64,000 nucleotides of DNA, from assembly GCA_965279005.1 (NCBI GenBank), contig CBDIHK010000019.1, positions 1 to 64,000 on the forward strand, written 5' to 3'. Positions 54,409-63,709 of this stretch are shown here, one piece after another (the first letter of the stretch is position 1; every line of letters starts with the position of its first letter). Origin of the DNA: Planctobacterium sp965279005 (GTDB lineage Bacteria; Pseudomonadota; Gammaproteobacteria; Enterobacterales; Alteromonadaceae). The position numbers were made by a program, and so were the translations under genes. Below the pieces are notes generated by a model that worked only from the letters and a program-made list of their open reading frames with translations, ran no database searches and was not told the origin of the DNA.

Positions 54409-54652
54409 CGGCAGTTGTGCCGGGATAGCAATACTGATCTGGATTGGCGGAATACCCGGGAGTAAAGCTTTTTCGGCTGGGATAGCCTATAACTTGTTGA
54501 ACCCTGAAAAATAAAACCCACGACAAAGCCTGGAAGTTGCCGGGCAGCCTGAATGGTTAATTTTAAGCTTGTAATACCATGTCACAGGCTATATTCTAGC
54601 CGACGGCCATGTATAGGGCTACACATATCAAAATGGAAATGGAATCATACAC

Positions 54653-55166
54653 ATGAAAAAAACTCTCCTAGCAGCAGCTGCTGTAGCTGCTCTCTCAATG
54701 TCAGTATCAACAGTCCACGCGCAAGATAAAGTACAAGGTAGCGGCCCAAGCCCGTTCACTGAATGTGGTAATCGGTGGAGCTTTGTTCCCTGACACGGCA
54801 TGGGCAGCTGTAACCTCTAACGTCATTTGGGACGTTGGCACCACGGCTTTGACTTCTGCCACCATGAGCCCTGAAACCTGTAATGGTAAAAAAGGTGAAG
54901 TTGCTGAATTCATTCTAGAAACTTATGACAATGTTGTTGAAGAAACTGCCATCGGTGAAGGTGAGTATGTTGCTACAATGTTGAACATCTATGGTTGTGA
55001 AGCGGAACAGCACAATGCAATCATCGCTACCGTACGTAGTGAATTCGCCAATGAATTGGCCGATGAAGCGTACAACACTCTACAGCCTCTGGCTAAAGCA
55101 GAGTCTTACTACAACACCCTTATCCAAGTTGTAGACCAACAGTTCGCTGCAAGCTGCGCAGCCTAA
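54653..55166 (+). pseudogene. DUF3015 family secreted protein, one frameshift
   Basis: From ATG 54653 a signal peptide (KKTLLAAAAVAALSMSVSTV, cleaved near HAQ) is followed by GPSPFTECG. The frame is then lost by one extra A at 54770-54771. Removing it gives FTECGIGGALFPDTAWAAVT, the DUF3015 hallmark, continuing through VTSNVIWDVGTTALTSATMS and SPETCNGKKGEV to the stop at 55166. DUF3015 proteins are small and periplasmic, of unknown function. It precedes the DUF4105 gene by 65 bp, a common pairing. Confidence 0.87.
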
Positions 55167-55231
55167 TTGCTGGCTGTCTAGGCGTCTGTGATCAGGCGCC
55201 TTCCAATATCCCCCAAAATAACTAAATTGCT

Positions 55232-57115
55232 ATGCCCCCGCTAAGATACCTGTCTTTAGCTTTTTTCATTTTGTTTTCAAGTTCGGCTGCTGCTGAACTA
55301 GAGCCAACGCTGAAACAACTAGCGCAACACGAAACCTGGTTAAAGCTCCTAAAATACGAACCTGACTCCTTCCGAAACACAGGTTATTTGAGTGCGATCC
55401 ATTCAGACCGTTTTTTCTTATCTGAATCTGGACGCGATAACCCTATTCTGGAATTAGAGGCAACTATAGACGCGTTCCAACAAACAGCGGAGCACGCCGA
55501 TGCCAATACCCTTGCGCAATGTCGCTTTCCGGGCCGGTTTATCTGGTTGCAAAATCAATTAGGTGGCGAGGCCGCGCTGAAGCAGGTATCCAGTTGTCCT
55601 GATTTTGACCAGTGGCGGCACAATGGAGCCACAGACAGTATTAGTGTTATTTTTGCCAGTGGTTATTTGGGTAATCCAGCTTCTTTTTATGGCCACACCC
55701 TGTTGAAAATGAACTCCTCTTCCCAACGCAAAAGGGTCAGCATTGAAGATGTTAGTATCAATTACGGCGCGATTGTCCCCGATGGCGAAAATCCAGTTAG
55801 CTATATTGTTAAAGGCATATTTGGTGGCTACGACGCCGGGTTTAGCCATGTTGAATACTATTTTCATACCCACAATTACGGCGAAAATGAGTTGCGTGAT
55901 CTTTGGGAGTATGAACTTGACCTCACTCAGGCTGAAGTGGATTTCGTACTCGCCCACGCGTGGGAAGTTTTGGGACAAAAGTATACTTACTATTTTTTCC
56001 GCCATAACTGCACTTACCGTATGGCAGAGTTGTTGGAGATTATTCCTGGGATCAAGATTATTCCGGACAACCCAATGTTTGTTATGCCACAGGTATTAAT
56101 GCAGGAAATTGCAGAGCACGGCAAAAAGGGGCGCGAGTTGCTGCGCGGTATCAAACTAAATGCCAGCAGGCAGGAACAACTTTATGCCGCATTTTCAGAG
56201 CTGTCTGAACAAGAGCGCAGACTGCTTGCACGGCTGGCCTCGAAACAAGTTAACCTGCACGACCCGCAATTTAGCGAGTTGGAGGCGAGCAGCCGAACTA
56301 AGGTTGTCGAAGCCTTGATGCATTATTACCTGTTTCTGAAAGAAAGTTATGATGACGATTTGGTCATTCAGGACATTGAAGCGCAGTACCGGAAAGTGCT
56401 GCAGGCGAGGTTTGCGTTGCCGGTTGGAAAAGCTGTGGATTTGCAACAAAGCAAAAAGCCGCCGCATACTGGCCGCTCCCCTTCTTATGTGTCCGTAGGT
56501 TTAGCTAATATTTCTGGAGGTAATGACAGTATCTTTACGCGGTTCCGCCCTGCCTACTACGATGAGCTAGATGCCAGCGATGCCCATGTTGCTTTTTCAA
56601 AGCTAAGCATGGCTGAAATTGCACTGTTGACCGATTCTTCCGGAACTTACATTGAGCAATTGGACTTTGTCGCAATTAGCAGCATCAACAGCAATGCGAC
56701 TGGGTTACCTGGCGATGATCAAGGATACTGGTCTATGGCATTTGGCTTGCGCAGTCAAAATCGCGAATGCCGCAATTGTGCTAAGGCCTATATAGAAGGA
56801 GCTTGGGGACAAAGTTTCAGGCTGTCAGAGACTGGCCGGATTAGCATTGGCCTTTTAGGTGGTTTGCAAGATCAATCGCTCGGCTACGGCAATGTTTATG
56901 CTGGCGGCCAAGCTCGCTTGCTTATGCACTTTGGCGGTGGTATTTCATCATCAGTTAATTGGCAAAGCCGGTATTACCTTGACGGCGCCATATCGAATGA
57001 AGACGTTTACAATGTTGAGCTGCGCTACAGGTTAGGGTTGAATAGTGACATCAGGCTTAACTATGCTAAACACCAGGGTGAACTGGCTTCGATTAGTTTT
57101 GGTTTTTATTTTTAG
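55232..57115 (+). CDS. DUF4105 (Lnb-like) membrane-associated protein
   Basis: The 627-residue protein has a signal peptide (MPPLRYLSLAFFILFSSSAAA). Its DUF4105/Lnb-type domain (about 140-290) has SGYLGNPASFYGHTLLKM and the catalytic-like YYFFRHNCTYRMAELLE (His, Cys), similar to the papain-like Lnb fold used in lipoprotein N-acylation. The C-terminal half (about 400-627) has beta-strand repeats like an outer-membrane barrel (SYVSVGLANISGGNDS; IRLNYAKHQGELASISFGFY). Its activity is unknown. Confidence 0.85.
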   Translation: MPPLRYLSLAFFILFSSSAAAELEPTLKQLAQHETWLKLLKYEPDSFRNTGYLSAIHSDRFFLSESGRDNPILELEATIDAFQQTAEHADANTLAQCRFPGRFIWLQNQLGGEAALKQVSSCPDFDQWRHNGATDSISVIFASGYLGNPASFYGHTLLKMNSSSQRKRVSIEDVSINYGAIVPDGENPVSYIVKGIFGGYDAGFSHVEYYFHTHNYGENELRDLWEYELDLTQAEVDFVLAHAWEVLGQKYTYYFFRHNCTYRMAELLEIIPGIKIIPDNPMFVMPQVLMQEIAEHGKKGRELLRGIKLNASRQEQLYAAFSELSEQERRLLARLASKQVNLHDPQFSELEASSRTKVVEALMHYYLFLKESYDDDLVIQDIEAQYRKVLQARFALPVGKAVDLQQSKKPPHTGRSPSYVSVGLANISGGNDSIFTRFRPAYYDELDASDAHVAFSKLSMAEIALLTDSSGTYIEQLDFVAISSINSNATGLPGDDQGYWSMAFGLRSQNRECRNCAKAYIEGAWGQSFRLSETGRISIGLLGGLQDQSLGYGNVYAGGQARLLMHFGGGISSSVNWQSRYYLDGAISNEDVYNVELRYRLGLNSDIRLNYAKHQGELASISFGFYF

Positions 57116-57201
57116 ACTTGTAAAACAAATTACACTTCAATTTCGATGAGCTAGCTAGGGGTTGCGGCGCCTGGTTCATACCAGGCACACTCGTACAGAA
57201 A

Positions 57202-57534
57202 TTAAGAGAAAGTCTTGGCAAGGAAAAATTTGGCTTCCGTCCTATCAATGCAAGCTTTCAGTGGTGTTTCATTAAATGCTTTGCCTGTAACTGTTTGTGC
57301 TGATCCCCAATAGCGTTGCTCTCCCAAATCCAACTGTACCTGGCATTCAAGGTTGCCATAGGCATCCGCTTGGATAAACTTAATCTTAACTTGATCAAAG
57401 CGCAAAACTAAATCCTGGTATGGGTAGCCGCTGCTTACGGAAAGTTTTGTGCTTATTTCATTTCCCGCATTGGCTTGGCTAAAGGCCAGAGAAATCAATA
57501 GTAGTAAGCTAGAAATCGTTTTTCGATACTGCAT
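57202..57534 (-). CDS. Small secreted hypothetical protein
   Basis: The 110-residue protein has a signal peptide (RKTISSLLLLISLAFSQANA) and a mature part of about 85 residues with one Cys pair (LECQVQ ... LKACIDRTEA) that may form a disulfide. It is probably periplasmic. I do not recognise the family. It converges on the DUF4105 gene. Confidence 0.65.
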   Translation of the reverse strand: MQYRKTISSLLLLISLAFSQANAGNEISTKLSVSSGYPYQDLVLRFDQVKIKFIQADAYGNLECQVQLDLGEQRYWGSAQTVTGKAFNETPLKACIDRTEAKFFLAKTFS

Positions 57535-57647
57535 TTTAGAATCCCCTTTATGTTACTAGGAGACTAAAAAATAGGTGCTTATTTAATTGTGGACAAACGA
57601 TGAATCCTAAAGGAAGATTAAGTAAAACTTAATTGAGTGTGGTTCAG

Positions 57648-58553
57648 ATGAAAAAACTCCCAGCCCTTGGGGCGCTGCGTTATTTTAAAACGGCTGCGGA
57701 ACATTTGAGTTTTAAAGCTGCGGCAGAAGAACTGTTTGTAACCCAGGCGGCGATTAGCCAGCACATTAAAACACTTGAGAACCAATTGGGCTGCAAGCTG
57801 TTTATCCGCGGTAACCGTGAGGTCAGCTTAACCGCACAAGGACGCATATTACTGCCTTACGTGCAGCGTGGTTTTCGCGAACTATCCAAAGGGGTGGCGA
57901 AAATTGAAGAGGACTTCCATCCCAATGTGTTGAAGATTACGGTACTGCCCTCCATTGCCACTTTCTGGTTAATCCCGCGCCTTCACCGGTTCCGCTCTTT
58001 GCATCCCGAATTACAAGTACGCTTGAACCCAGATCATTTTGTGGTGAATTACGACAATTTTAATTTGGATTTAGCGATCCGCTATGGCAAAGGCGAATAC
58101 GAAAATTTGGAAAGCCGCTACCTCTTTTCCGACCGGGTATTTTTGGTGGCACATCCGAGTTTGGTGCCTGATGCTATGAAACCTTCGGATCTACATAAAT
58201 TACCGTTAATTACCGAGAACTACCACGATACCAACGACGCCTGGGATGACTTCCTACCCAAACATGGTTTGTCCCATGCCATTTTACAAAATGCGATTGA
58301 AATTCGCGATGCCACACCCGCACTTGTAGGCGCTGTTTTGGCTGGGCAAGGCGTTTCTATGGTGCGCCAGTCTTTGGTGGAGGACTATTTAAACAATGGC
58401 CAACTGGTCAAACTATTTGGATACAGCCATCGTTGCCGGGATTCGTATTATTTGGTGGCACCTGAACACCATTTTGGCTTCGCCAAACTCAAGGCATTTG
58501 AATCCTGGCTAAGGGAAGAGGCTAAAGATTTGATCCGAGCAGTAAATAGCTAG
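57648..58553 (+). CDS. LysR-type transcriptional regulator (GcvA-like)
   Basis: The 301-residue regulator has an N-terminal winged helix typical of the GcvA/AmpR branch (ALRYFKTAAEHLSFKAAAEE, LFVTQAAISQHIKTLENQLG) and a periplasmic-binding-protein-like effector domain (ITVLPSIATFWLIPRLHRF onwards). The ATG at 57648 (MKKLPALGALRYF) is used rather than a TTG 15 bp upstream. It converges on the DUF1569 gene; its target is unknown. Confidence 0.92.
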   Translation: MKKLPALGALRYFKTAAEHLSFKAAAEELFVTQAAISQHIKTLENQLGCKLFIRGNREVSLTAQGRILLPYVQRGFRELSKGVAKIEEDFHPNVLKITVLPSIATFWLIPRLHRFRSLHPELQVRLNPDHFVVNYDNFNLDLAIRYGKGEYENLESRYLFSDRVFLVAHPSLVPDAMKPSDLHKLPLITENYHDTNDAWDDFLPKHGLSHAILQNAIEIRDATPALVGAVLAGQGVSMVRQSLVEDYLNNGQLVKLFGYSHRCRDSYYLVAPEHHFGFAKLKAFESWLREEAKDLIRAVNS

Positions 58554-58565
58554 TTTGGGTGGCGC

Positions 58566-59090
58566 TTAGACTAGTTGGGTAAAATGGTCATTGGCGTGCA
58601 ACACGTGGGCCAACGCATATTGCTTTTTGTCTAGAGGGCCATAAGCAAAATGGTCAGCGAGCTGGCCCGAATAATTTTCAAATGCTACTAGTGCATCAAT
58701 TAGCCGCTGTATTGCGTCCCGAGCCAAACCATCTGTTACCAACTCTGGTGCGCCGGGAATTGCTTCGCTGAGGTTGTGCTTCATGTAGCCTTTACTAGAA
58801 AAAGCCGAGAAGGCGGTTTTCCCAACCAATGACTTGAACAGTTCGGATTTATGTACCGGATAACCGGTCATGGAATACTCAACACTTTGCGCCATATGGG
58901 TAAATTTCTGGAAGCTATTCCAAGGCGAGGCGAAGTTGACTTGCTGGTTTTGCATCGCTTGCAGCCTTTTTACTAGCGAGCCGATGCTAAGATCGCTGGC
59001 ATTATTGGGCATCATGTGCCAAGCGGTGATACCCGCCACAGCCAGGACGCCAGTACCAGCTGTGGAAATAAGAAATGTTCTTCGATTCAT
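58566..59090 (-). CDS. DUF1569 family protein with twin-arginine-like signal
   Basis: The 174-residue protein starts MNRRTFLISTAGTGVLAV, a twin-arginine-type export signal. The DUF1569 domain (DinB-like four-helix fold) has FTHMAQSVEYSMTGYPVHKS, SSKGYMKHNLSEAIPGAP and HFAYGPLDKKQYALAHVLHA, with His residues that bind metal in this fold. Function is unknown. It would be folded before export to the periplasm. Confidence 0.85.
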   Translation of the reverse strand: MNRRTFLISTAGTGVLAVAGITAWHMMPNNASDLSIGSLVKRLQAMQNQQVNFASPWNSFQKFTHMAQSVEYSMTGYPVHKSELFKSLVGKTAFSAFSSKGYMKHNLSEAIPGAPELVTDGLARDAIQRLIDALVAFENYSGQLADHFAYGPLDKKQYALAHVLHANDHFTQLV

Positions 59091-59396
59091 TGCTATTGCT
59101 TACCTCAATCCATCCCTCTGGCTAAATACAGAGTCTGGATAAACCCAGTGTAACGAATTCTTTAAATTTAGGTAGTCCCGTGTTGATTTTTGAATTGTTA
59201 CAAGCTTTTAACAAAACCGGGCTTTTCTTTCGGCTGGGATATTCAGGGAAACGTCAAAAGTGCAAAGTTTGGGTAAAGCCAAGAACCATTGTGTCAACCG
59301 AAAGTCTCTTGCTCCGTTAAATTGCTGTTTTTACCCTGTCTGTTGCACTTGTCGCTCCAATGCCAGGCACAGACCCACTAAAAGGAACAAGGTCTT
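59091..59396. other. Intergenic region ahead of the DUF4397-like lipoprotein
   Basis: These 306 bp hold no credible gene. They contain the promoters of the divergent DUF1569 and lipoprotein genes, and an AAAAGGAACAAGG ribosome-binding site before 59397. I cannot place promoter boxes with confidence. Confidence 0.5.
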
Positions 59397-60767
59397 ATGA
59401 CACGCCACACATCTTTCTATTTGGCATGCCTCACTGGTTTAAGCCTGACGCTCGCGGGTTGCGGCGGATCCAGTTCAGGTGACGAGAGTTACCCAGAAGC
59501 TTATTTGCAATTTTACAATGGTTCAGCGAATAGCCCAACCACGCAAGTGCTGCAGGATGATACTTTGCTCGGCAGCAGTAGCTATGGGGACGCAACCTCA
59601 CTTTATTCTTTGGAAGCAGGGAATACAGAAATTGAATTGCAGTGGCAGGATGCAGATGGGCAGGAAGCCGGGATTTCTGAGTTGGAAATCGACCTTCGCA
59701 CTGGTTATAAAACCTTGTTAATGATGGCCGGTGATTTTGACTCTCCAGATATCACCGAATTCCAGATTGACCGATCAGAGCTAGAAGATGAGTTTTATCT
59801 GTACGCGTTGTCAGTCTTACCTGACGGCCAAAGCTATGATTTGTATATCTCTGATGAAGGAGCGCCCTTTAGCCAAGCCCATTATGTTATGCCGCTAAAT
59901 TACTTGGATTTCCAACAGGGTGAATACTGGGACAGTGAAGAGGATATTTTAGCCTGGCCAGAAGGTGACTATGTTTTATACCTCACTGAACCGGGCAGTA
60001 TGGAACCTGTTTTTGAAAGCCAAGCCATAAGTTTCAGCTATTCATCCGATTACGTATTAGTGGCGAGGAGCACAACTGGTGCCAATGACAATAACCTAGT
60101 GATTGACGTTATCCTAAATTCAACCAATATCGTCGCCAACCAGGATATTGCCGCGACCTCGCAATTTAGGGTCTACAGTGCATTGGCAGAAGGGGCACAG
60201 GTAACCGTCAGCTTGGACTCAGGCAATGGTTCCCCTCACCAACAGACGTTGGCAGGAGGCGAGCTATCGGATTTCACCAGTGTTACTTTTGGTGACTACC
60301 AGATTTCGGCTTCAGTCCAAGGTAATGATGAGCTAGGTTTTGGCAACCAATTGATTACCCTTAACCAAGGGGTTAGCAAAACCTTGATCATTTTTGAGCA
60401 AGACACTGGTGAGCTGGCGTCATTGGAAGTTACCGACAGTGCCTTGCCCCAGACCTTTGAGCACGAAGTTAATGTCGCCAACCTGATCCCGGAATATGGT
60501 GATATCGATATTTATTTTGTCCGCGACGACGAAACCATTGACACAGCCGACTATAAGATGACCAGCCTGGACTATGCCGAAGCGCGTTCGATTAACCTGC
60601 CTAACGATTATTATTCGGTGGTGGCAGTGTATGAGGATGCCTTGGGTAGCGATACACTGTTATACCGTTCTGAAATAGTCGATTTCACCCAAGATGAGCT
60701 GGTTATGGTAAGCCTGGAAGTGGATATTAGTTCGAGCACGGGCTACCGGGCGAAGATATTGAACTAA
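59397..60767 (+). CDS. Lipoprotein with DUF4397-like repeats
   Basis: The 456-residue acidic protein has a lipoprotein signal ending LTLAGC (Cys at about residue 22) and several DUF4397-like beta-sandwich repeats (AYLQFYNGSANSPTTQVLQD; TSQFRVYSALAEGAQVTVSL; VANLIPEYGDIDIYFV). It is probably anchored in the outer membrane, facing the periplasm or surface. Function is unknown. The downstream hairpin at 60791-60821 may end its transcript before the GH13 gene. Confidence 0.8.
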   Translation: MTRHTSFYLACLTGLSLTLAGCGGSSSGDESYPEAYLQFYNGSANSPTTQVLQDDTLLGSSSYGDATSLYSLEAGNTEIELQWQDADGQEAGISELEIDLRTGYKTLLMMAGDFDSPDITEFQIDRSELEDEFYLYALSVLPDGQSYDLYISDEGAPFSQAHYVMPLNYLDFQQGEYWDSEEDILAWPEGDYVLYLTEPGSMEPVFESQAISFSYSSDYVLVARSTTGANDNNLVIDVILNSTNIVANQDIAATSQFRVYSALAEGAQVTVSLDSGNGSPHQQTLAGGELSDFTSVTFGDYQISASVQGNDELGFGNQLITLNQGVSKTLIIFEQDTGELASLEVTDSALPQTFEHEVNVANLIPEYGDIDIYFVRDDETIDTADYKMTSLDYAEARSINLPNDYYSVVAVYEDALGSDTLLYRSEIVDFTQDELVMVSLEVDISSSTGYRAKILN

Positions 60768-60790
60768 ACCATACTATTTGTATGGCTATT

Positions 60791-60821
60791 ACCGCCCTGG
60801 AAGCCTTGTTTTCCGGGCGGT
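60791..60821 (+). terminator. Hairpin after the lipoprotein gene
   Basis: ACCGCCC (60791-60797) and GGGCGGT (60815-60821) form a stem with inner pairing GGAA/TTCC. It lacks a strong T-run, so termination may be partial. Confidence 0.5.
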
Positions 60822-60975
60822 TAAGCCAATGATAAGGATATTTACAGTATTTTTACTTGATGCATACGTTTTCATAACATGTATATCTAGCTATTTGCCG
60901 CCGGTTTATATACTTTTTTCCTTCTTTGTCTACTAACCTTGGTAGATTGACTATCGTAGTTGAGGGAAACCCAAG

Positions 60976-62736
60976 ATGAAAAAACTGTCTTCTCTGTTCG
61001 TAGCCTGTTCATTGGCGCTGGCATTAGGTGCTTGTTCCAAGCAGCCTGAAACCGCTGGCACGGCAGAATCGCCAGCCGCTGAACAACGCATGGCACCCAC
61101 CTATGAGAGCATTAAACTCAATGAGGATACGTCCCAGTGGTGGAAAAACGCTATCTTCTATGAGATTTGGCCACGCTCTTTTTATGACTCCGACGGTGAC
61201 GGCAGTGGTGATTTTGACGGCATGACCGCCAAATTGGACTATTTAACCGATTTGGGTGTGAACGGCATTTGGTTGACCCCAATTTTTGAAGCACCTTCCT
61301 ACCATGGTTACGACTTTGAAGAGTTGTACGAAGTTGAGTCTGACTACGGCACCATGGAAGACTTTGAAGAGTTTATGGCAGCAGCCAAGGAACGCGACGT
61401 TAAAGTCATTTTAGATTTAGTCATCAACCACATTTCAAACAACCATGAGTGGTTCAAAAAGTCCGCCGCGCGTGAGCCTGGTTACGAGGATTATTTCATT
61501 TGGCGCAAAGAGATGCCGAAAAACTGGGGCAAAGCCTGGTCTGACCATATCGATGATCCAAAGGCCGTTTGGCACTGGGATGAAACCCGCCAGGAATATT
61601 ATTACGGTGCCTTTGCGGCAACCCAGCCAGACGTCAATTTGGAAAACCCGAAAGTGGTTGAGGAAATGAACAAGATGGCCACCTTCTGGTTGGAGAAGGG
61701 CGTTGATGGATTTAGGTTGGATGCGGTGCGCTATGCATTGGAAGATGTGTCGGAAGACTGGAACGACGCAGACCAGGCCGATACCGATGGCACAATCGCT
61801 TATTGGACCCAGTTTACCCAGCATGTGAAGTCGGTAAACCCCGATGCCATGCTGGTGGCCGAAGCCTGGTCAGATATGCCGACTATTGGCAAATACTGGG
61901 ATCAGGGGGAAGGGCTAGACTCTGCTTTCGACTTTGATTTTGGCTACGTCGTATCTGGCATCCTTAACAACGGCGGTAAGCGCACTGCTGATTTTGGTTC
62001 GGTGGATGAAGGCAAAACCGACAACACCCGTAATGCCTTGTGGGAAAACCTCAAGAGCCGCCAAGACAATGCACCTGTACTATTCTATTCCCCCTTCCTT
62101 ACAAACCATGACCAAGAACGCATTATGTATACCCTTGAAGGGGATTGGACTAAGGCTAAAATGGCCGCAACCCTGCTGTTTACAACACCTGGCACACTAT
62201 ACCTATACTACGGTGAAGAGATAGGCCTATCCCAATACACAACTGGTGACGATCAATTTAGGCGTGCCATTATGCAATGGGAAGACAATGATGCGGCTGG
62301 CTTTAATACTACAGGTGAGTTTTGGCTAGACCAAGGCAAGTGGTTCCCTTGGGTGGAAAACCACGAACCCTGGTGGGAACCCTATTGGCAGAGCCAACGC
62401 CCAAGTGGCAAAGCGTCGGTTGATGTGCAGGCAGCAGACCCCAATTCGTTGCTGAACCACTACAAAAAACTAATGAAAATACGCAATAGCGAACGCGCAT
62501 TGCAGTTTCCGCAAGAAATCCGCTATTATCCGGTGGACAACCTGGATGCTTGGGTTGTTCAGAAAATTACTGAAGGCCAAAGCCGTATTGTTATCCAGAA
62601 CTTAAATTCCTCTGAAGACGTCACCTTTACCGTACCGTCAGAAGTACAGGGCGAATATAAGGATCTAATATCAGAAACCCAGGTACAGCTCGGCCAGAGC
62701 TATACCCTAAAAGCTGGGCAATCGCTAATCCTGTAA
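60976..62736 (+). CDS. GH13 alpha-glucosidase/alpha-amylase lipoprotein
   Basis: The 586-residue protein has a lipoprotein signal ending LALGAC. The GH13 barrel has conserved regions DLVINHISNNHEWF, GVDGFRLDAVRY (nucleophile Asp), LVAEAWSD (acid Glu) and FLTNHDQERIM (Asp), then a C-terminal beta domain. It hydrolyses alpha-glucans or oligosaccharides in the periplasm or at the surface. An intrinsic terminator follows at 62752-62780. It directly precedes the spc ribosomal operon, which is an unusual neighbour. Confidence 0.94.
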   Translation: MKKLSSLFVACSLALALGACSKQPETAGTAESPAAEQRMAPTYESIKLNEDTSQWWKNAIFYEIWPRSFYDSDGDGSGDFDGMTAKLDYLTDLGVNGIWLTPIFEAPSYHGYDFEELYEVESDYGTMEDFEEFMAAAKERDVKVILDLVINHISNNHEWFKKSAAREPGYEDYFIWRKEMPKNWGKAWSDHIDDPKAVWHWDETRQEYYYGAFAATQPDVNLENPKVVEEMNKMATFWLEKGVDGFRLDAVRYALEDVSEDWNDADQADTDGTIAYWTQFTQHVKSVNPDAMLVAEAWSDMPTIGKYWDQGEGLDSAFDFDFGYVVSGILNNGGKRTADFGSVDEGKTDNTRNALWENLKSRQDNAPVLFYSPFLTNHDQERIMYTLEGDWTKAKMAATLLFTTPGTLYLYYGEEIGLSQYTTGDDQFRRAIMQWEDNDAAGFNTTGEFWLDQGKWFPWVENHEPWWEPYWQSQRPSGKASVDVQAADPNSLLNHYKKLMKIRNSERALQFPQEIRYYPVDNLDAWVVQKITEGQSRIVIQNLNSSEDVTFTVPSEVQGEYKDLISETQVQLGQSYTLKAGQSLIL

Positions 62737-62751
62737 TTCTCCATTAGAACT

Positions 62752-62780
62752 AAAAAACCCGCGTTTTAGCGGGTTTTTTT
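62752..62780 (+). terminator. Terminator after the GH13 gene
   Basis: AAAAAACCCGC and GCGGGTTTTTTT form a stem with a 6-nt loop and a long T-run. It separates the GH13 transcript from the spc ribosomal operon. Confidence 0.9.
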
Positions 62781-62884
62781 ACGCTTGTGGCATCTTATTT
62801 AAGTGCATTCGACGCTGGGAACCAAAAAAGCTGTACAAAAATCACACTTTTTTTGAAATTGTGCTGTCGGAGCCCATAGTTTTC

Positions 62885-62902
62885 TGTTACCATTGCGCGC
62901 CC
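62885..62902 (+). promoter_or_regulatory. Possible extended -10 promoter with GC-rich discriminator for rplN
   Basis: TGTTACCAT (62885-62893) is an extended -10 (TG-N-TACCAT) followed by the GC-rich discriminator TGCGCGCCC, as in stringently controlled ribosomal promoters. The -35 region is weak. Transcription would start near 62900. Confidence 0.4.
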
Positions 62903-62921
62903 TTTTTACAGGGGTATGGTT

Positions 62922-62948
62922 AAAACAGCAGATTTACTGCTGTTTTTT
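62922..62948 (+). terminator. Terminator-like hairpin in the rplN leader
   Basis: AAAACAGCAG (62922-62931), loop ATTTA and CTGCTGTTTT (62937-62946) plus a short T-run form a good intrinsic-terminator shape about 50 bp before rplN. It may attenuate the spc operon or stop read-through. Confidence 0.65.
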
Positions 62949-62999
62949 ACGATAAGAGATGGCTCGGGAGAGCCTTAACTAAATAGCGGAGCACTAACA

Positions 63000-63365
63000 A
63001 TGATCCAAATGCAAACTAACCTAGATGTGGCGGATAACTCCGGTGCTCGTAGGGTTCAGTGTATTAAGGTTCTGGGTGGCTCGCATCGCCGTTATGCACA
63101 CATCGGTGACATCATCAAAGTTACTGTTAAGGAAGCAATTCCTCGCGGTAAGGTGAAAAAAGGTGATGTGTTGAATGCGGTGGTGGTGCGTACTAGGAAA
63201 GGCGTTCGTCGTCCTGACGGTTCTTTGATCCGTTTTGACAACAACGCAGCGGTTTTGCTTAACAGCAATAAGCAACCTATAGGTACGCGTATCTTTGGAC
63301 CGGTAACCCGTGAGCTTCGTGCTGATAACATGAAGATCGTCTCACTGGCCCCAGAGGTACTATAA
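63000..63365 (+). CDS. rplN: 50S ribosomal protein L14
   Basis: L14 is a core protein of the large subunit. The 121-residue sequence follows the family closely: DVADNSGARRVQCIKVLGGS, KVTVKEAIPRGKVKKGDVLN and IFGPVTRELRADNMKIVSLA. A GGAG site precedes the ATG. It is the first gene of the spc operon, here preceded by a GH13 gene rather than rpsQ. Confidence 0.98.
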   Translation: MIQMQTNLDVADNSGARRVQCIKVLGGSHRRYAHIGDIIKVTVKEAIPRGKVKKGDVLNAVVVRTRKGVRRPDGSLIRFDNNAAVLLNSNKQPIGTRIFGPVTRELRADNMKIVSLAPEVL

Positions 63366-63377
63366 GGAGTCACGATT

Positions 63378-63692
63378 ATGGCAAGAAAAATTCGTCGTGA
63401 TGATGAAGTCGTCGTATTAGCGGGTAAAGATAAAGGCAAGCAAGGCAAAGTCCTTTCTGTCGTTACTGATAAAGACCGCGTATTCGTCGAAGGTGTTAAC
63501 TTAGTGAAAAAACATCAGAAGCCTAACCCACAGGCACAAATTCCTGGTGGCATCATTGAGAAAGAAGCATCTATTCATATATCAAACGTTGCGATCGTTA
63601 ATCCACAAAGTGGAAAGGCAGATCGTGTAGGTTTCCGTGTTGAAGACGGCAAAAAAGTCCGTATCTTCAAATCTAACGGTGAACAGATTTAA
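63378..63692 (+). CDS. rplX: 50S ribosomal protein L24
   Basis: L24 initiates large-subunit assembly near the exit tunnel. The 104-residue protein has the KOW motif DDEVVVLAGKDKGKQGKVLS and GGIIEKEASIHISNVAIVNP. It begins 12 bp after rplN with AAGGAGT upstream and is followed by rplE, the standard spc order. Confidence 0.98.
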   Translation: MARKIRRDDEVVVLAGKDKGKQGKVLSVVTDKDRVFVEGVNLVKKHQKPNPQAQIPGGIIEKEASIHISNVAIVNPQSGKADRVGFRVEDGKKVRIFKSNGEQI

Positions 63693-63709
63693 TTTATTGG
63701 AGAAGTACG

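Noticed and set aside
57169..57186. Hairpin GCCTGG/CCAGGC after the DUF4105 gene as terminator
   Set aside because: The stem is only 6 bp and lacks a T-run on either strand.
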